64,000 bases of DNA from Candidatus Manganitrophaceae bacterium (GCA_016200325.1 JACQEZ010000011.1:434001-498000); one strand, 5' to 3'. Counted from the stretch's first letter, positions 1-9,596 are shown. Made by a program: numbers and translations. Notes: generated by a model not told the origin, from the letters alone.

Positions 1-357
1 AGTCCGGCCCTGATGCCGAGCGCTCGATGTAGAGAGGGGCCCCTCGCCGCGGGCATTGCGTGTTCAATGAAGAACCCTAGGGAGAGGGCTGCTGCAAGAG
101 ATCCAATGGGGCCGAGACTGGAAGATATAAGATGGCGACCGAAACGCGCAGATCTCGGTTTAGTTAAAGCCCAAAAAGATGAAAAAACATTGTAAAGATC
201 AAATATACAGAAATGAGGCGGCGGGGGGCTACTCCGACTCAACGAATTTGACCGAGGGGCTAGTATTTTATGTGTGATATCAAGTAGAATAAAAAACACA
301 TCAACGGATCTGTCGCGTATGAAACGATTATTGACGTTCACCTTGAAAGGAAGAAAA
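1..357. other. Window-edge stretch without a convincing gene
   Basis: Only a 60-residue frame (13-195) with no ribosome binding site or recognisable motif is open here, and I do not accept it as a gene. The right half is AT-rich and probably carries the promoter of the gene starting at 358, but I cannot place boxes with confidence. Confidence 0.4.
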
Positions 358-885
358 ATGGAGAAAAAGGGGGCTGCTCCAAGCGATGTGAAGGTGGAAT
401 TCCCTCTCAGCGCCGTCATTGATATGTATTCATTTTTTGAAGAGATCAAGGAAAAATGGGCCGGCGATCCGGAGCTTCACGAATCGATCAATAATTTCGA
501 GTTGGAAATCAAAAAAGACGATTTTCATTATCGGATGGGACAGATTTCGATGAAAGATCTGCTCAGAGATTACAAAATGGATGATCTCTACCATCAGGCG
601 AAAGCAGAGCTCTCGCTGAATGACGCATTCCGCCTCTTTACCTCTTTTCTCGAACTAGAGCAGCGGCTTCCTGCGAAGGTGACGAAAGACATCGACTATC
701 AAAATAAGCGTGCCTGCTTTATGATGGCTCTGGAAGAGAACAAGCTGAGGGCGCGTGAGTGGAAAGAGATGCGCCCCTTTCCGCTGGTCCGGCTCAGCTT
801 CGACATCGAGGGCGATACCCAGGCCGACGTCATCCCGATCCGCCCGCCGAACCAGAACCATAATACCAAAACGAAACGAAAATAA
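358..885 (+). CDS. Hypothetical protein, about 175 residues
   Basis: I do not recognise this family. The frame stays open from a GTG at 274, but the ATG at 358 has AAAGGAAG just upstream (345-352), so I choose it; the product starts MEKKGAAPSD. The protein is rich in Lys, Glu and Asp, has no signal peptide or membrane segment, and is probably a soluble, mostly helical cytoplasmic protein. A proline-rich, basic tail ends the protein. It stands alone and converges with the HAD phosphatase gene. Confidence 0.6.
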   Translation: MEKKGAAPSDVKVEFPLSAVIDMYSFFEEIKEKWAGDPELHESINNFELEIKKDDFHYRMGQISMKDLLRDYKMDDLYHQAKAELSLNDAFRLFTSFLELEQRLPAKVTKDIDYQNKRACFMMALEENKLRAREWKEMRPFPLVRLSFDIEGDTQADVIPIRPPNQNHNTKTKRK

Positions 886-924
886 GCCCGCCGTACGGCT
901 GTGTATTAAGAAAACCAGTGGCCA

Positions 925-1617
925 CTACTCCTGGCAGAACTTTTCGAGCTCCTTCGGCTCAATCTCTGTAAGGCTCATTACAATCCGATCCGCTTTTCCC
1001 TCCAGCTTCTCCCGGGAATAAGAGTTGGTGACCGCAAGGCATCGCATCCCGGCCAAGCGGGCCGCCGCCACCCCATGTAAGGAATCTTCGATCACCACAC
1101 ACTCGCTCGGTGCGATCGGCGGATTCGGCACCGGCGGCCGCTCATTCAGTTTTGCCAGGGCGGTGAGGAAGGCCTCCGGATGCGGCTTGCCGTTTTTGAC
1201 ATCCTGGGCGCTCACAATAACCGGAAAAGCCGACCGCATTCCGCCTTTATCAAGCGCAAATTTGATCTCGCCGCGAAACGCCCCGGAGGCGATCGCCAGC
1301 CGATAGGCCCCCTCCGCCTTCCTCACAAACTCCACCACCCCCGGATAGAGATAGAGCGCCTGCTGCGAGAGGGTCCGGTAGAGGGCCATCTTTCGGATGA
1401 TTAAACCTTTGAGGATTTTGTTGTCGATCGGACGTTGGTGCGCGGAGAAGGCGGTCTCAAAGCAGCCTTTGTCATCCATCGCGAGGTATTTTGAATAATA
1501 CTCTTCCTGGGAAAGGGAGATCCCCTCTTCCTGCAGGATCTGCTGGAGCGCTCTCATATGGTGCGGCTCGCTGTCGACGATCACCCCGTCGCAGTCAAAA
1601 ATAATCGCTTTCAACAT
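925..1617 (-). CDS. HAD-superfamily phosphatase (subfamily IA)
   Basis: A 230-residue haloacid dehalogenase-type hydrolase that should remove phosphate from a small sugar phosphate or similar metabolite in the cytoplasm. Motif I is DCDGVIVDS at residues 8-16 (nucleophile Asp8, acid/base Asp10). Motif II is the IASGA segment, motif III the Lys of NGKPHPE, and motif IV VVIEDS near the C terminus. A helical cap of about 70 residues follows motif I, as in beta-phosphoglucomutase-like phosphatases. Length is normal for the family. The substrate cannot be told from sequence. Confidence 0.88.
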   Translation of the reverse strand: MLKAIIFDCDGVIVDSEPHHMRALQQILQEEGISLSQEEYYSKYLAMDDKGCFETAFSAHQRPIDNKILKGLIIRKMALYRTLSQQALYLYPGVVEFVRKAEGAYRLAIASGAFRGEIKFALDKGGMRSAFPVIVSAQDVKNGKPHPEAFLTALAKLNERPPVPNPPIAPSECVVIEDSLHGVAAARLAGMRCLAVTNSYSREKLEGKADRIVMSLTEIEPKELEKFCQE

Positions 1618-1735
1618 AAGACTCCTTTAAAAAAGCCTAAGGATAAAGAAAGCGGCGGAGGAGATCAAGCTTTTTTAGGCGATTCCGATCCGTAGAGGAG
1701 AAGGGGTGCGAAGGGGATTGTTGCATTCGATCTTG

Positions 1736-3013
1736 CTAGGTCTCGGCGCGTCGGGTGAGCCTCTCCGCGGCCGGGGACGTCGTCGCCTGCCGGATCGCCT
1801 TGATCCGATCGAGAATGGGCGGGTGAGAGTCGTTGAGGATCACATGGAGCGGATGGGGGGTCAGGTTGGAGAGGTGATTGACCGCAAGCTTCTTTAACGC
1901 GCTGACCATCGCCTCCGGCTGCTCAAAGGTCTCGGCGGCAAACCGGTCGGCCTCATACTCATTTTTCCGGGAGAACGCCTGGACGAAGACCGAGAGGATC
2001 GACTCGATCGGGGTGAAGAGGAGGCCGAAGAAGACCAGCCCTGCATAGACCGACCGCGCCTGCATATAAAACGCATCATAGAGGCCGGTGTGGCTGATAA
2101 AGATCGACAGCAGGAAGAGCATCACCCCCGTCTGGAGGATGCCGAGCGCCATCCCCTGAACGATGTGACGTTTCTTGTAGTGGCCGATCTCATGCGCGAG
2201 GACCGCAACCAGCTCCGGAACCGTCTGCTTTGCAATCAAGGTATCGAAGAGGGCGATTCGCTGATGCCGGCCAAAACCGCTGAAGAAGGCGTTTGCCTTG
2301 CTGGAGCGGCGCGAGCCGTCGATCACGAAGATCTGCTCAACCGGAAAATGAACCGACCGGGCGTAGGAGAGAATCTGCTCCCGCAGCTCCCCCTCACCGA
2401 GCGGCGTGAACTTGTTAAAGATCGGCATGATCCAGGTGGGGGCGATAAATTGGACGAAGAGGAGAAAGAGGGTCGTTGCAATCCAGGCATACATCCAGGC
2501 GGCCGCTCCCGCATATTGAAAGAAGGCGAGGAGCCCCGCCAGCAGCGGCGCGCCCAAAACAATCCCCAACGCCAGCCCCTTCAGGAGATCTTTGAAAAAG
2601 AGGGCCGGCGTCATCTTATTGAAGCCGAATCGCTCCTCGATCACAAAGGTCCCGTAGACCCGGAAGGGAAGGGAGAGGAGTCCGCGCAGCAAAATCAACA
2701 ACCCAATGTAGATCAGACCGGTGAAGATCGGGCCGAATCCGGCAGCCCGGACCGCCCGGTCGAGGAGATTGAACCCGCCGATGAACCAGAAGGCGAGCAG
2801 TGCAATCAGGTTCACCGTGGCGGTGATGATTCCGAACCGCGTCGTCACCCGGGTGTATTCCTGCGATCGACGATAGGCCTCCGGATCGTAGGTCCCTTGA
2901 AACTCCCGCGGCAATTCGGTCTGCATCGCCCTGAGGTTCAGGAAATCGGCGAGGAGGTTTAACCCATAATCGATCAAAAGGGTTAAAAAAATGATGATGC
3001 TATAGAGGTTCAT
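1736..3013 (-). CDS. M48 family membrane metalloprotease (Ste24/CAAX protease type)
   Basis: An integral-membrane zinc protease of about 425 residues. The N-terminal 200 residues contain about five hydrophobic segments, as in the CAAX prenyl protease 1 N-terminal domain. The zinc motif HEIGH lies near residues 274-278, and a downstream YEADRFA supplies the third zinc ligand. Such enzymes trim or degrade membrane proteins. The frame extends one TTG codon upstream (3016), but the ATG at 3013 is the natural start, with GGGGTG upstream. Bacterial members do not need prenylated substrates, so the client is unknown. Confidence 0.92.
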   Translation of the reverse strand: MNLYSIIIFLTLLIDYGLNLLADFLNLRAMQTELPREFQGTYDPEAYRRSQEYTRVTTRFGIITATVNLIALLAFWFIGGFNLLDRAVRAAGFGPIFTGLIYIGLLILLRGLLSLPFRVYGTFVIEERFGFNKMTPALFFKDLLKGLALGIVLGAPLLAGLLAFFQYAGAAAWMYAWIATTLFLLFVQFIAPTWIMPIFNKFTPLGEGELREQILSYARSVHFPVEQIFVIDGSRRSSKANAFFSGFGRHQRIALFDTLIAKQTVPELVAVLAHEIGHYKKRHIVQGMALGILQTGVMLFLLSIFISHTGLYDAFYMQARSVYAGLVFFGLLFTPIESILSVFVQAFSRKNEYEADRFAAETFEQPEAMVSALKKLAVNHLSNLTPHPLHVILNDSHPPILDRIKAIRQATTSPAAERLTRRAET

Positions 3014-3153
3014 CAATCACCCCAGGGGGAAAAGGATTGGGCCGAGTGAAAAGGACGCTCCGTCTCATTATAAATGAATGACGTGACCCTCGGAAGCCCC
3101 GGTTTCTGACCAGATCGGGCGAAGAAGATCCGAAACGCGGCCATGTCCCGAAA

Positions 3154-3444
3154 CTACCTCTCCGGCTTCCGAAGGGGACGTCGGCGCTTCCTCTCGACGA
3201 TCAACGCTTTTTTTTCGGCCCGAGACAGCGCTTTGATCTTTCCCTCTTGAATCAACGCATCGGATCGGCTTGTGCAAGAGGCTTCATAAAGAAGGGTCAC
3301 CGGCAGTCGGCTGCGGGTGTAGCGGGAGGCGCGGCCTGTATTGTGCTGGCGGAGACGGCGGTCGAGGTTGTTGGTGATTCCGGTATAGAGCGAGCCGTCG
3401 CTGCATTCCACGATATAGACCCGCCAGGGTGAATCAGACGGCAT
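3154..3444 (-). CDS. GIY-YIG nuclease-fold protein (UPF0213 type)
   Basis: A small single-domain GIY-YIG protein of about 96 residues. The signature is visible as VYIVECSDGSLYTGIT near the N terminus, followed by RRLRQHNTG and a basic C terminus. Members are predicted DNA-processing nucleases, but most are functionally uncharacterised. The frame can be extended to a TTG at 3480; the ATG at 3444 gives the usual family length. Confidence 0.85.
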   Translation of the reverse strand: MPSDSPWRVYIVECSDGSLYTGITNNLDRRLRQHNTGRASRYTRSRLPVTLLYEASCTSRSDALIQEGKIKALSRAEKKALIVERKRRRPLRKPER

Positions 3445-3541
3445 CCCTTGGTCCAAGGGGCCAGCCTTATTTTTGGCCAACGTGCTTCCTGCTTTTGAAA
3501 CCGGTAAATGCGCAACGCGGCATGTTTAAAGAAAAGCGATC

Positions 3542-6427
3542 TTATTTGGATTGATTGGCAATCACTTTTTGAAGCGTTTTGCTCAAATCTTCCATTTTGT
3601 ACGGTTTTGCGATGACCCCTTTAAACCCATATCGGGTATAGGCGGCCATAATCGGATCGTTGGAGTAGCCGCTCGAGACAATCGCTTTGACCTCGGGGTC
3701 GATTTCGAGTAACTTCTGAAGCGCCTCTCTCCCTCCCGTTTTTCCCGGAATCGTCAAATCCATGATGACCAGATCAAACGGCCGACCCGACTCCATCGCC
3801 TCCCGGTAGCGAAGGTTCGCCTCTTTTTCGTCTTCGGCGAAGCCGGCGTCATATCCGAGGAATCCCAGCATCTCCCCCGCCACCTTTCGGATCGCCTCAT
3901 CATCGTCCATGACCAAGATTTTTCCTTTCCCCCGACGCGGTATCTCCGCCGTCGCCGATGCTTCCATCTTTTTTGAGGAGGCCGGCAGATAGATTGAAAA
4001 GGTCGATCCCTTTCCCACTTTGGAGTGGACCGTCATATGCCCATGATGCTTTTTGACGATCGAGCAAGAGGTGGAGAGGCCGAATCCGTTTCCCTGCTGC
4101 TTGGTTGTAAAATAAGGATCGAAGATTTTGTCGAGGTGCTCGCGCTTAATCCCCACCCCGAAGTCTTGGATGGAGAGATGGATATATCGCCCGGCCGGGA
4201 TCGGAAGCCGCTTCTGGGTTTTGGTTGCGACATAGTTCTCGGCTCTAATATGGAGCGGCCCCCCCTCCGGCATCGCCTGTTGCGCATTGATGGCCAAATT
4301 GTTGAGGACCTGGCTGATCTGCCCTTCATCGATATCGACCGGCCAGAGCGCTTCTGATATGAAAAACTCCGGACGGACATTCGATCCCCGGAGTGCAAAT
4401 TGAATCGAGTGTTCCAGAAGGGGTTTTATCGCGAGGGTCTTCTTGATCGGGGTCCCGCCCTTTGAAAAGGTCAGCAGCTGGTAGGAGAGATCGCGCGCCC
4501 GCAAAGAGGCGGTCTCGGCATCTTCGACGCGCCGATAGAGGGGATGGACCGGATCGAGCTCCATCTTGATTAAGGAGAGATTCCCCAAGATGGCGGTCAG
4601 AATATTGTTGAAGTCGTGCGCGATGCCGCCGGCGAGCAGACCGACCGCCTCGAGCTTGCTGATCCGGAGGAGGTCCTCTTCCTTCTTTTTCTCATCGGTG
4701 ATGTTCCGGAAGACCAGCACCACGCCGATGATCTCTCCTTGTTGATCCCGAATCGGGGCGGCGCTGTCGGAAATGATCCGCTCCGTTCCGTCCCGGGAGA
4801 TTAAAATCGTCGGGTTCGGCGGGGTGACCGTGGCGCCGGTCTCCAGCGCCCGGGTCACCGGATTTTCCAGCGGCTGTCTGCTCTTTTCGTCGATGGTGGA
4901 AAAGACCTGATGGAGCGGTTGACCGAACGCCTCTTCTTGAGCCGTTCCGGTGAGTCCTTCGGCGACCTGGTTCATTAAAACGATCTTTCCCGCCGTATCG
5001 GTCGTGATGACCCCGTCGCAGATCGAGCGGAGGGTCACCGTCAACCGGGTCTTCTCCGCCGCCAGCGCCTCTTCCGATCGCTTTCGTCCGATCACCACCC
5101 CTAACTGGGAGGCGAGCGTGGAGACGAGTCGGATCAGCCGCTCATCTTCTTCGCGTGACGCCGAGACATACCATTCCAGGACCGCCATCACCTGATCGCC
5201 GGCCAAGACCGGAACGGCAAATCCCGATTTGAGCCCGGCCTCGCCGGCGATCTGCGCCCGGAGGCAGCGCTCCGCCTTCGACAGGTCCCGCACCCAGATC
5301 GGCTGTTTTGAGGAGAAAGCGGCCCCCGGGAGCCCCTCTCCCGGGTGAAGAATCGTCTCCTTGCTGGTGATCCGGAGCTTTTCGAATCGACCGGTTCGCT
5401 CCCGCCGATACCAAACGGGGCTGCAGGCGAGCGCGTTTCCGTCGGGCTGCGGGATCCAGGCCTGTCCGATCTCCCATCCGGTCGCCTCGCAAATTTTCTC
5501 CATCATCACGCAGAGGGCGGTGGCGAGGTTCGGCGATTCGCTGACCGCCAGGGAGATGGTCCGAAGGAGATGGACCTCCTCTTCGGCCCGCCGCTGCTCG
5601 GTGATGTCTCTTGCGACGCCGATCATTCGCACCGGATTTCCGGTGTCGTCGAAGAACGGTTCTCCTTGGCCGGCGATCCAATGCACGCTGCCGTCGGGCC
5701 AGACGATCCGAAATTCGTGACGAAACATCCGGCGCGCCGCAATCGCCTCCGCCAGAACTCGATTCAGCTCCGCGCGGTCTTCCGGGTGTAAGCGTTCCTC
5801 GAATTCCGCATAGGTCCCCTTGAAGGCTCCGGCCGGAAAACCCCATAACTCCTCGTGGCCGCGGGACCAGACGAGCTGACCGGTTGCGATACTCCAATCC
5901 CATATTCCGATTCGCCCCGCCTGGAGGGCCAGCCGAAGCCGTGTCTCGGCTTCCCGCAACGCCTCTTCGGCCCGCTTTCGTGCCGTGATATCGCGGGCGA
6001 AAGCGACATGAAACTCATATTCTCCAAGACGGAGGTGCTCTGCGGAGACCTCCACCGGGAAGAGGGTTCCATCTTTTCGGCGATGCAACGTTTCGAGGAG
6101 GACCGTATCGACCTCCTCTTGTTGTTCTTGTTTCCAAACCCGCTCCCACCGCTCTCTCGGATAGATCGGATCGATGTCCCAGACCTTTAGACGGAGCAGT
6201 TCGTCGCGGGTATAGCCGAGCGAGCGGCACGCCTGCCGATTGACATAGGAAAAGCCGGCCTCGCGGGTCATAAAAAAGACGGCATCCGGCGCATGCTCCA
6301 TCGAGAACTCGAACCGTCGGCGCGTCTCCTCCGACGCTCTCCGCTCGGCATTTTTCTCTCGGAGTGTCTGAGTGATGTCGACCAGCTCTTCCGGCCGTTC
6401 CTTGACCCGCCGTTCCGACTCGTCCAT
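3542..6427 (-). CDS. PAS/GAF-containing hybrid histidine kinase
   Basis: A 961-residue soluble sensor kinase with a fused receiver. Order: PAS about 30-150, PAS/PAC about 155-280, GAF about 290-450, PAS about 455-580, HisKA with phosphoacceptor His604 in GGIAHDFNN, HATPase with N box NNLAINAQQ, G1 DFGVGI and G2 GNGFGLS, then a receiver from about 834 with Asp890 in VIMDLTIPG. No membrane segment is visible, so it senses a cytoplasmic signal, possibly redox or a ligand through PAS/GAF. No response regulator gene lies beside it; output may go through its own receiver or a remote partner. Confidence 0.93.
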   Translation of the reverse strand: MDESERRVKERPEELVDITQTLREKNAERRASEETRRRFEFSMEHAPDAVFFMTREAGFSYVNRQACRSLGYTRDELLRLKVWDIDPIYPRERWERVWKQEQQEEVDTVLLETLHRRKDGTLFPVEVSAEHLRLGEYEFHVAFARDITARKRAEEALREAETRLRLALQAGRIGIWDWSIATGQLVWSRGHEELWGFPAGAFKGTYAEFEERLHPEDRAELNRVLAEAIAARRMFRHEFRIVWPDGSVHWIAGQGEPFFDDTGNPVRMIGVARDITEQRRAEEEVHLLRTISLAVSESPNLATALCVMMEKICEATGWEIGQAWIPQPDGNALACSPVWYRRERTGRFEKLRITSKETILHPGEGLPGAAFSSKQPIWVRDLSKAERCLRAQIAGEAGLKSGFAVPVLAGDQVMAVLEWYVSASREEDERLIRLVSTLASQLGVVIGRKRSEEALAAEKTRLTVTLRSICDGVITTDTAGKIVLMNQVAEGLTGTAQEEAFGQPLHQVFSTIDEKSRQPLENPVTRALETGATVTPPNPTILISRDGTERIISDSAAPIRDQQGEIIGVVLVFRNITDEKKKEEDLLRISKLEAVGLLAGGIAHDFNNILTAILGNLSLIKMELDPVHPLYRRVEDAETASLRARDLSYQLLTFSKGGTPIKKTLAIKPLLEHSIQFALRGSNVRPEFFISEALWPVDIDEGQISQVLNNLAINAQQAMPEGGPLHIRAENYVATKTQKRLPIPAGRYIHLSIQDFGVGIKREHLDKIFDPYFTTKQQGNGFGLSTSCSIVKKHHGHMTVHSKVGKGSTFSIYLPASSKKMEASATAEIPRRGKGKILVMDDDEAIRKVAGEMLGFLGYDAGFAEDEKEANLRYREAMESGRPFDLVIMDLTIPGKTGGREALQKLLEIDPEVKAIVSSGYSNDPIMAAYTRYGFKGVIAKPYKMEDLSKTLQKVIANQSK

Positions 6428-6641
6428 TCCTTCCCAGCGCCTCTCCTGTTTCTTGTGCCCGATGAATCGTCAGAGCACCCTAATATACTGGACATAGCTT
6501 ACGGTAAATGATTCTATGGAAGGAGGCCATCATAACACTAAAAAATAGGTCAATCAATATAATGGCAATATACAGACAGGCTGTGAAACCATGCCGACCT
6601 TTTCCTCGATGCAGCGCTTCGGCGAATCTCTCGGGTGAAAG

Positions 6642-7463
6642 CTAAACGAAGAAATCGGGAAGGAGCGGGGCGCCCGGGGAGATTGCATAGCGGTCGAAAT
6701 CGGTGATCCCGGTCACACGGAGCAGATCCTCATCGACAAAGAAGTTCCCGCTGTAGTCGCGGCTGGGTCGCGTCAGAACAACGTGAGCGGCATCGGCCAT
6801 GATTTCGGGGGAGCGGCAGCCCCGGAGCGCGGCGTCCCCTCCCAGCAGGTTTTTGACCGCGGCGGTCGCAATGGCGGTGCGCGGCCAAAGGGCATTGACG
6901 GCGACCCCGTTTGCTTTGAACTCCTCGGCCAGCCCCAGGGTGCAGAGACTCATCCCGAATTTAGAGAGGGAGTAAGCAAGGTGCGGCGCAAACCATTTCG
7001 GATCTAAATTCAACGGCGGGGCGAGGGTGAGGATATGCGGATTGGCCGATCGGACCAGATGCGGCAGGGCCGCCTGTGCGCAGAGAAATGTCCCGCGGAC
7101 GTTCACCTGTTGCATCAGATCGAAACGCTTCATCGGAGTCTGCAACGTCCCGGTCAGCCCCAAGGCGCTCGCGTTATTGACCAAGATGTCGATTCCGCCG
7201 AAAGTCTCCACCCCTTTTTTAATGGCCGAGGCGACTTGCTCTTCGGACCGAATGTCGGTGGGACAGGCGAGCGCTCGTCCGCCGGCGGCGATCATCTCCT
7301 CCGCGGCGCTGAAGACTGTGCCGGGAAGCCGCTCGGTCGATGCAACTGTTTTCGCCAGAAGGATAATGTTTGCACCATCGCGCGCCGCCCGCAGACCGAT
7401 CGCCTTTCCGATCCCGCGGCTCCCGCCGGTAATGACGATGGTTTTTCCCTTTAAGCCGGACAT
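6642..7463 (-). CDS. Short-chain dehydrogenase/reductase, HSDL2-like
   Basis: A 273-residue NAD(P)-dependent oxidoreductase. The cofactor motif is TGGSRGIG near residues 12-19; NNAS and catalytic YSLSK follow. The extended C-terminal part (FFVDEDLLRVTG) resembles hydroxysteroid dehydrogenase-like protein 2. The frame is open far upstream, but the ATG at 7463 shares one base with the stop of the upstream acetyltransferase gene (TGATG), which fixes the start and implies coupled translation. It is the last gene of an msrB-GNAT-SDR operon. Substrate unknown; lipid or fatty-acid intermediates are plausible. Confidence 0.88.
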   Translation of the reverse strand: MSGLKGKTIVITGGSRGIGKAIGLRAARDGANIILLAKTVASTERLPGTVFSAAEEMIAAGGRALACPTDIRSEEQVASAIKKGVETFGGIDILVNNASALGLTGTLQTPMKRFDLMQQVNVRGTFLCAQAALPHLVRSANPHILTLAPPLNLDPKWFAPHLAYSLSKFGMSLCTLGLAEEFKANGVAVNALWPRTAIATAAVKNLLGGDAALRGCRSPEIMADAAHVVLTRPSRDYSGNFFVDEDLLRVTGITDFDRYAISPGAPLLPDFFV

Positions 7464-7972
7464 CACCGGTCTATCACCTCCACCTCGCACCGCGCCCGCG
7501 CCTCTCCCGCCTCGCCGATCGTCGCCTCGAAAATCCGGTAATCGGTCTCTCTCATCCCAAGCGTGCGATAGGTCTGCTGTGCGCGATGATTTTCCTTCTC
7601 GACATAGAGCCGGAAGCCGCAGACATTCCCCTGCGCCGCGGCCCGACGCCGGACCTCCGCATAGAGCCTTTTGTAGACCCCTTTCCCCCGGTGGGGCGGC
7701 GAGACGTAGACGCTCTGGATCCACCAGAAGAGGCCGTTCCTCCAATCACTCCATTCATACGTCACCAGCAGGCCGCCGATCACGACGCCGTCTGTTTCGA
7801 CGACGAGGTAGAAGCCGTACTGCGGCTGCTTCAAGAGGGAGGCGACCCCGGCGCAGAGCACTTCAATCGTCAGCTCGCGTCCCTCCGTCTCCTTCGCCAT
7901 CGCATGGTTAAATGCGACGAGCGACGGCGCATCCCGCTCGGTTGCGGGCCGAATCAGAAGGTCTTCGATCAT
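7463..7972 (-). CDS. GNAT family N-acetyltransferase
   Basis: A 169-residue acetyltransferase of the GNAT fold. It has an IRPATERD start, central VYVSPPHRGKGVYKRL (the acetyl-CoA pyrophosphate-binding Q/RxxGxG/A-type segment) and a C-terminal ENHRAQQTYRTLGM segment typical of the family. It overlaps msrB by four bases (ATGA) and the downstream SDR by one base, so the three genes are very likely one transcript. The acceptor substrate is unknown. Confidence 0.87.
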   Translation of the reverse strand: MIEDLLIRPATERDAPSLVAFNHAMAKETEGRELTIEVLCAGVASLLKQPQYGFYLVVETDGVVIGGLLVTYEWSDWRNGLFWWIQSVYVSPPHRGKGVYKRLYAEVRRRAAAQGNVCGFRLYVEKENHRAQQTYRTLGMRETDYRIFEATIGEAGEARARCEVEVIDR

Positions 7973-8373
7973 TTCTTCTCTTCTTTCTCAAGCTTCAACG
8001 CGGCGGAGTTAATACAGTAGCGCAGCCCGGTCGGCGCAGGACCGTCCGGAAAGAGGTGGCCCAGATGCGCTTCGCAGGAGGCGCACATCACTTCCACGCG
8101 CCGCATGCCGTGGCTGCGGTCTTCCTCGGTTTGGATTCCTTCCGCCGAAATCGGCTCCCAAAAGCTTGGCCAGCCGGTTCCCGATTCATACTTTTTCTCG
8201 GCGCTGAAGAGGGCGTTCCCGCAGCAGACGCAGCGAAAAACGCCTTCTTCCTTGCTGTTGTAGTACTCTCCGGTAAACGCCCGCTCGGTCCCCTTCTCTC
8301 GTGTCACCCGGTATTGCTCCGGGGTGAGCTCCTTTTTCCACTCTGCTTCGGTTTTGGTCACTTTCTTTTTCAT
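7969..8373 (-). CDS. msrB: Peptide-methionine (R)-S-oxide reductase MsrB
   Basis: Reduces the R form of methionine sulfoxide in proteins, repairing oxidative damage. About 134 residues, the normal single-domain length. Two CxxC zinc pairs are visible (CVCC and CASC), then the substrate motif SGTGWPSF and the catalytic Cys in LRYCINS. The ATG at 8373 has AGGAAAGGAG seven bases upstream; the TTG at 8376 is not needed. First gene of an operon with a GNAT and an SDR gene, next to a palindrome-rich divergent promoter region. Confidence 0.95.
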   Translation of the reverse strand: MKKKVTKTEAEWKKELTPEQYRVTREKGTERAFTGEYYNSKEEGVFRCVCCGNALFSAEKKYESGTGWPSFWEPISAEGIQTEEDRSHGMRRVEVMCASCEAHLGHLFPDGPAPTGLRYCINSAALKLEKEEKK

Positions 8374-8376
8374 CAA

Positions 8377-8612
8377 TCGACTCCTTTCCTTTCTGCTTCG
8401 ATGGCTCCATTTATGATAGTCCGAATCGCGCAGGGGGTCAAACGTTTCGATGCGGTTGTGCCTCGGTCGGCCCCCTTATCCGATCCGAGGAGGAAGGCCT
8501 TCCCCGATCGGGGGAATTGTATGCGAGTTGCATCCGCAATAAAATAAAAATGAGGTAGTAAATGCGGCTCATTCCTGTGAAAGGAAAAGGCCGGTCATTA
8601 AAGAGGGAGGAA
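8377..8612. promoter_or_regulatory. Divergent intergenic region with nested palindromes
   Basis: Region between msrB and the DUF4383 gene. It contains two perfect 12-base palindromes that share two bases, GGAAGGCCTTCC (8492-8503) and CCCCGATCGGGG (8502-8513). Just before them is an imperfect inverted repeat, CCTCGGTCGG / CCGATCCGAGG (8461-8490). These are candidate operator sites for dimeric regulators controlling one or both flanking genes. Confidence 0.4.
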
Positions 8613-9005
8613 ATGATGTCAACCCTATCGAAGAGCGTGTTGACGCTCGGAATCATTTTTGTCATTATCGGAATTTGGGGATTCTTTCAGAATCCCATCT
8701 TGGGGCTGTTCCTGGTCAATACTCCGCACAATTGGATTCATCTGATCTCAGGTATCCTGGCCATTGTTTTCGCATCGAGTGGTGAAGTCCAGGCGAGACA
8801 ATTTTCCAAGGTGTTTGGTGTGATCTACGGCCTGCTCGCCCTGGTCGGGTTCTTTATGCCGAGAATCCATTCTCTCGGATTTATGGTGATGAATAGAGCG
8901 GATGATTGGCTTCACCTGATCCTTGCGGCGGCGTTTCTCTATTTCGGTTTTAGCCGGGTCTATGGGACCCATCGGCCGATGCACGGAGCGCCGGCCCGAG
9001 GTTAA
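8613..9005 (+). CDS. DUF4383-type small membrane protein
   Basis: A 130-residue integral-membrane protein with four hydrophobic segments. Two histidine-containing motifs, NWIHLISG and DWLHLILA, recur at the start of helices 2 and 4, the pattern I associate with DUF4383. The start is ATG 8613 with GGGAGG at 8605-8610; the longer frame from 8562 has no binding site. Function unknown; such proteins often sit among stress genes. Confidence 0.75.
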   Translation: MMSTLSKSVLTLGIIFVIIGIWGFFQNPILGLFLVNTPHNWIHLISGILAIVFASSGEVQARQFSKVFGVIYGLLALVGFFMPRIHSLGFMVMNRADDWLHLILAAAFLYFGFSRVYGTHRPMHGAPARG

Positions 9006-9078
9006 CGAGCGTGAAGGCGCCGGTTGCGTTGGCTGATCAGGGGGGCGCAGACGGCCCCGCGATCCATGTCAAAGACGT

Positions 9079-9576
9079 TTACAACCGCACCTTCATTTTC
9101 CGGCCGCCGGTGATCTCGAACTGTTGGCGTTCATAAAACCGGACGCTTCCCTCAAAGGCGGGAAGGGGCGGGGTGCAGACTTCGAGCCGGGTCCATCCCT
9201 TTTTCTTGCCGTGATGGACGGCGGCCGCTAACAGCGCTTTCCCGATTCCTTTGGCGCGGTGGGCGGGATTGACGTAGAGCTCTTGGATGATTCCGAAGGC
9301 CCCTTCCGTATACAGCGCATGGCTCTCACAAAGGGTGATGAATCCGATCGGCGCTTCCTGATCGGTCGAATCGATCTGAACGGCCTGGTAGATCGTATAG
9401 ATCTCCTGCTCCAAGAATCGTCGGCATCGCGCCGCGGTCTCCGAGCGGTCGATATGAAACTGCTGCTCGCCGATCGCCTCGGTGATTTCATCGGTGAGTG
9501 CTTTCACCATTGAGGCGATCGGGTTGGCCTCATCCGGAAGCGCTTTTCTGATTTGAATGGTCACGGTTTCGGTCAC
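9079..9576 (-). CDS. GNAT family N-acetyltransferase
   Basis: A 165-residue GNAT enzyme. The acetyl-CoA motif is VNPAHRAKGIGKALL about two thirds along, followed by a VRFYERQQFE segment typical of the C-terminal helix. It uses GTG as start (9576), with a second GTG at 9564. It lies 20 bases downstream of a small secreted-protein gene and may share its transcript. Substrate unknown. Confidence 0.82.
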   Translation of the reverse strand: MTETVTIQIRKALPDEANPIASMVKALTDEITEAIGEQQFHIDRSETAARCRRFLEQEIYTIYQAVQIDSTDQEAPIGFITLCESHALYTEGAFGIIQELYVNPAHRAKGIGKALLAAAVHHGKKKGWTRLEVCTPPLPAFEGSVRFYERQQFEITGGRKMKVRL

Positions 9577-9596
9577 CGAAGGTGGAGGAGGCGGGG

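Noticed and set aside
13-195. 60-codon frame at the window start
   Set aside because: No binding site, no motif.
2090-2962. Long open frame (290 codons) opposite the M48 protease gene
   Set aside because: It is the antisense of a clear protease gene and has low-complexity Glu/Arg-rich translation, as GC-rich shadows do.
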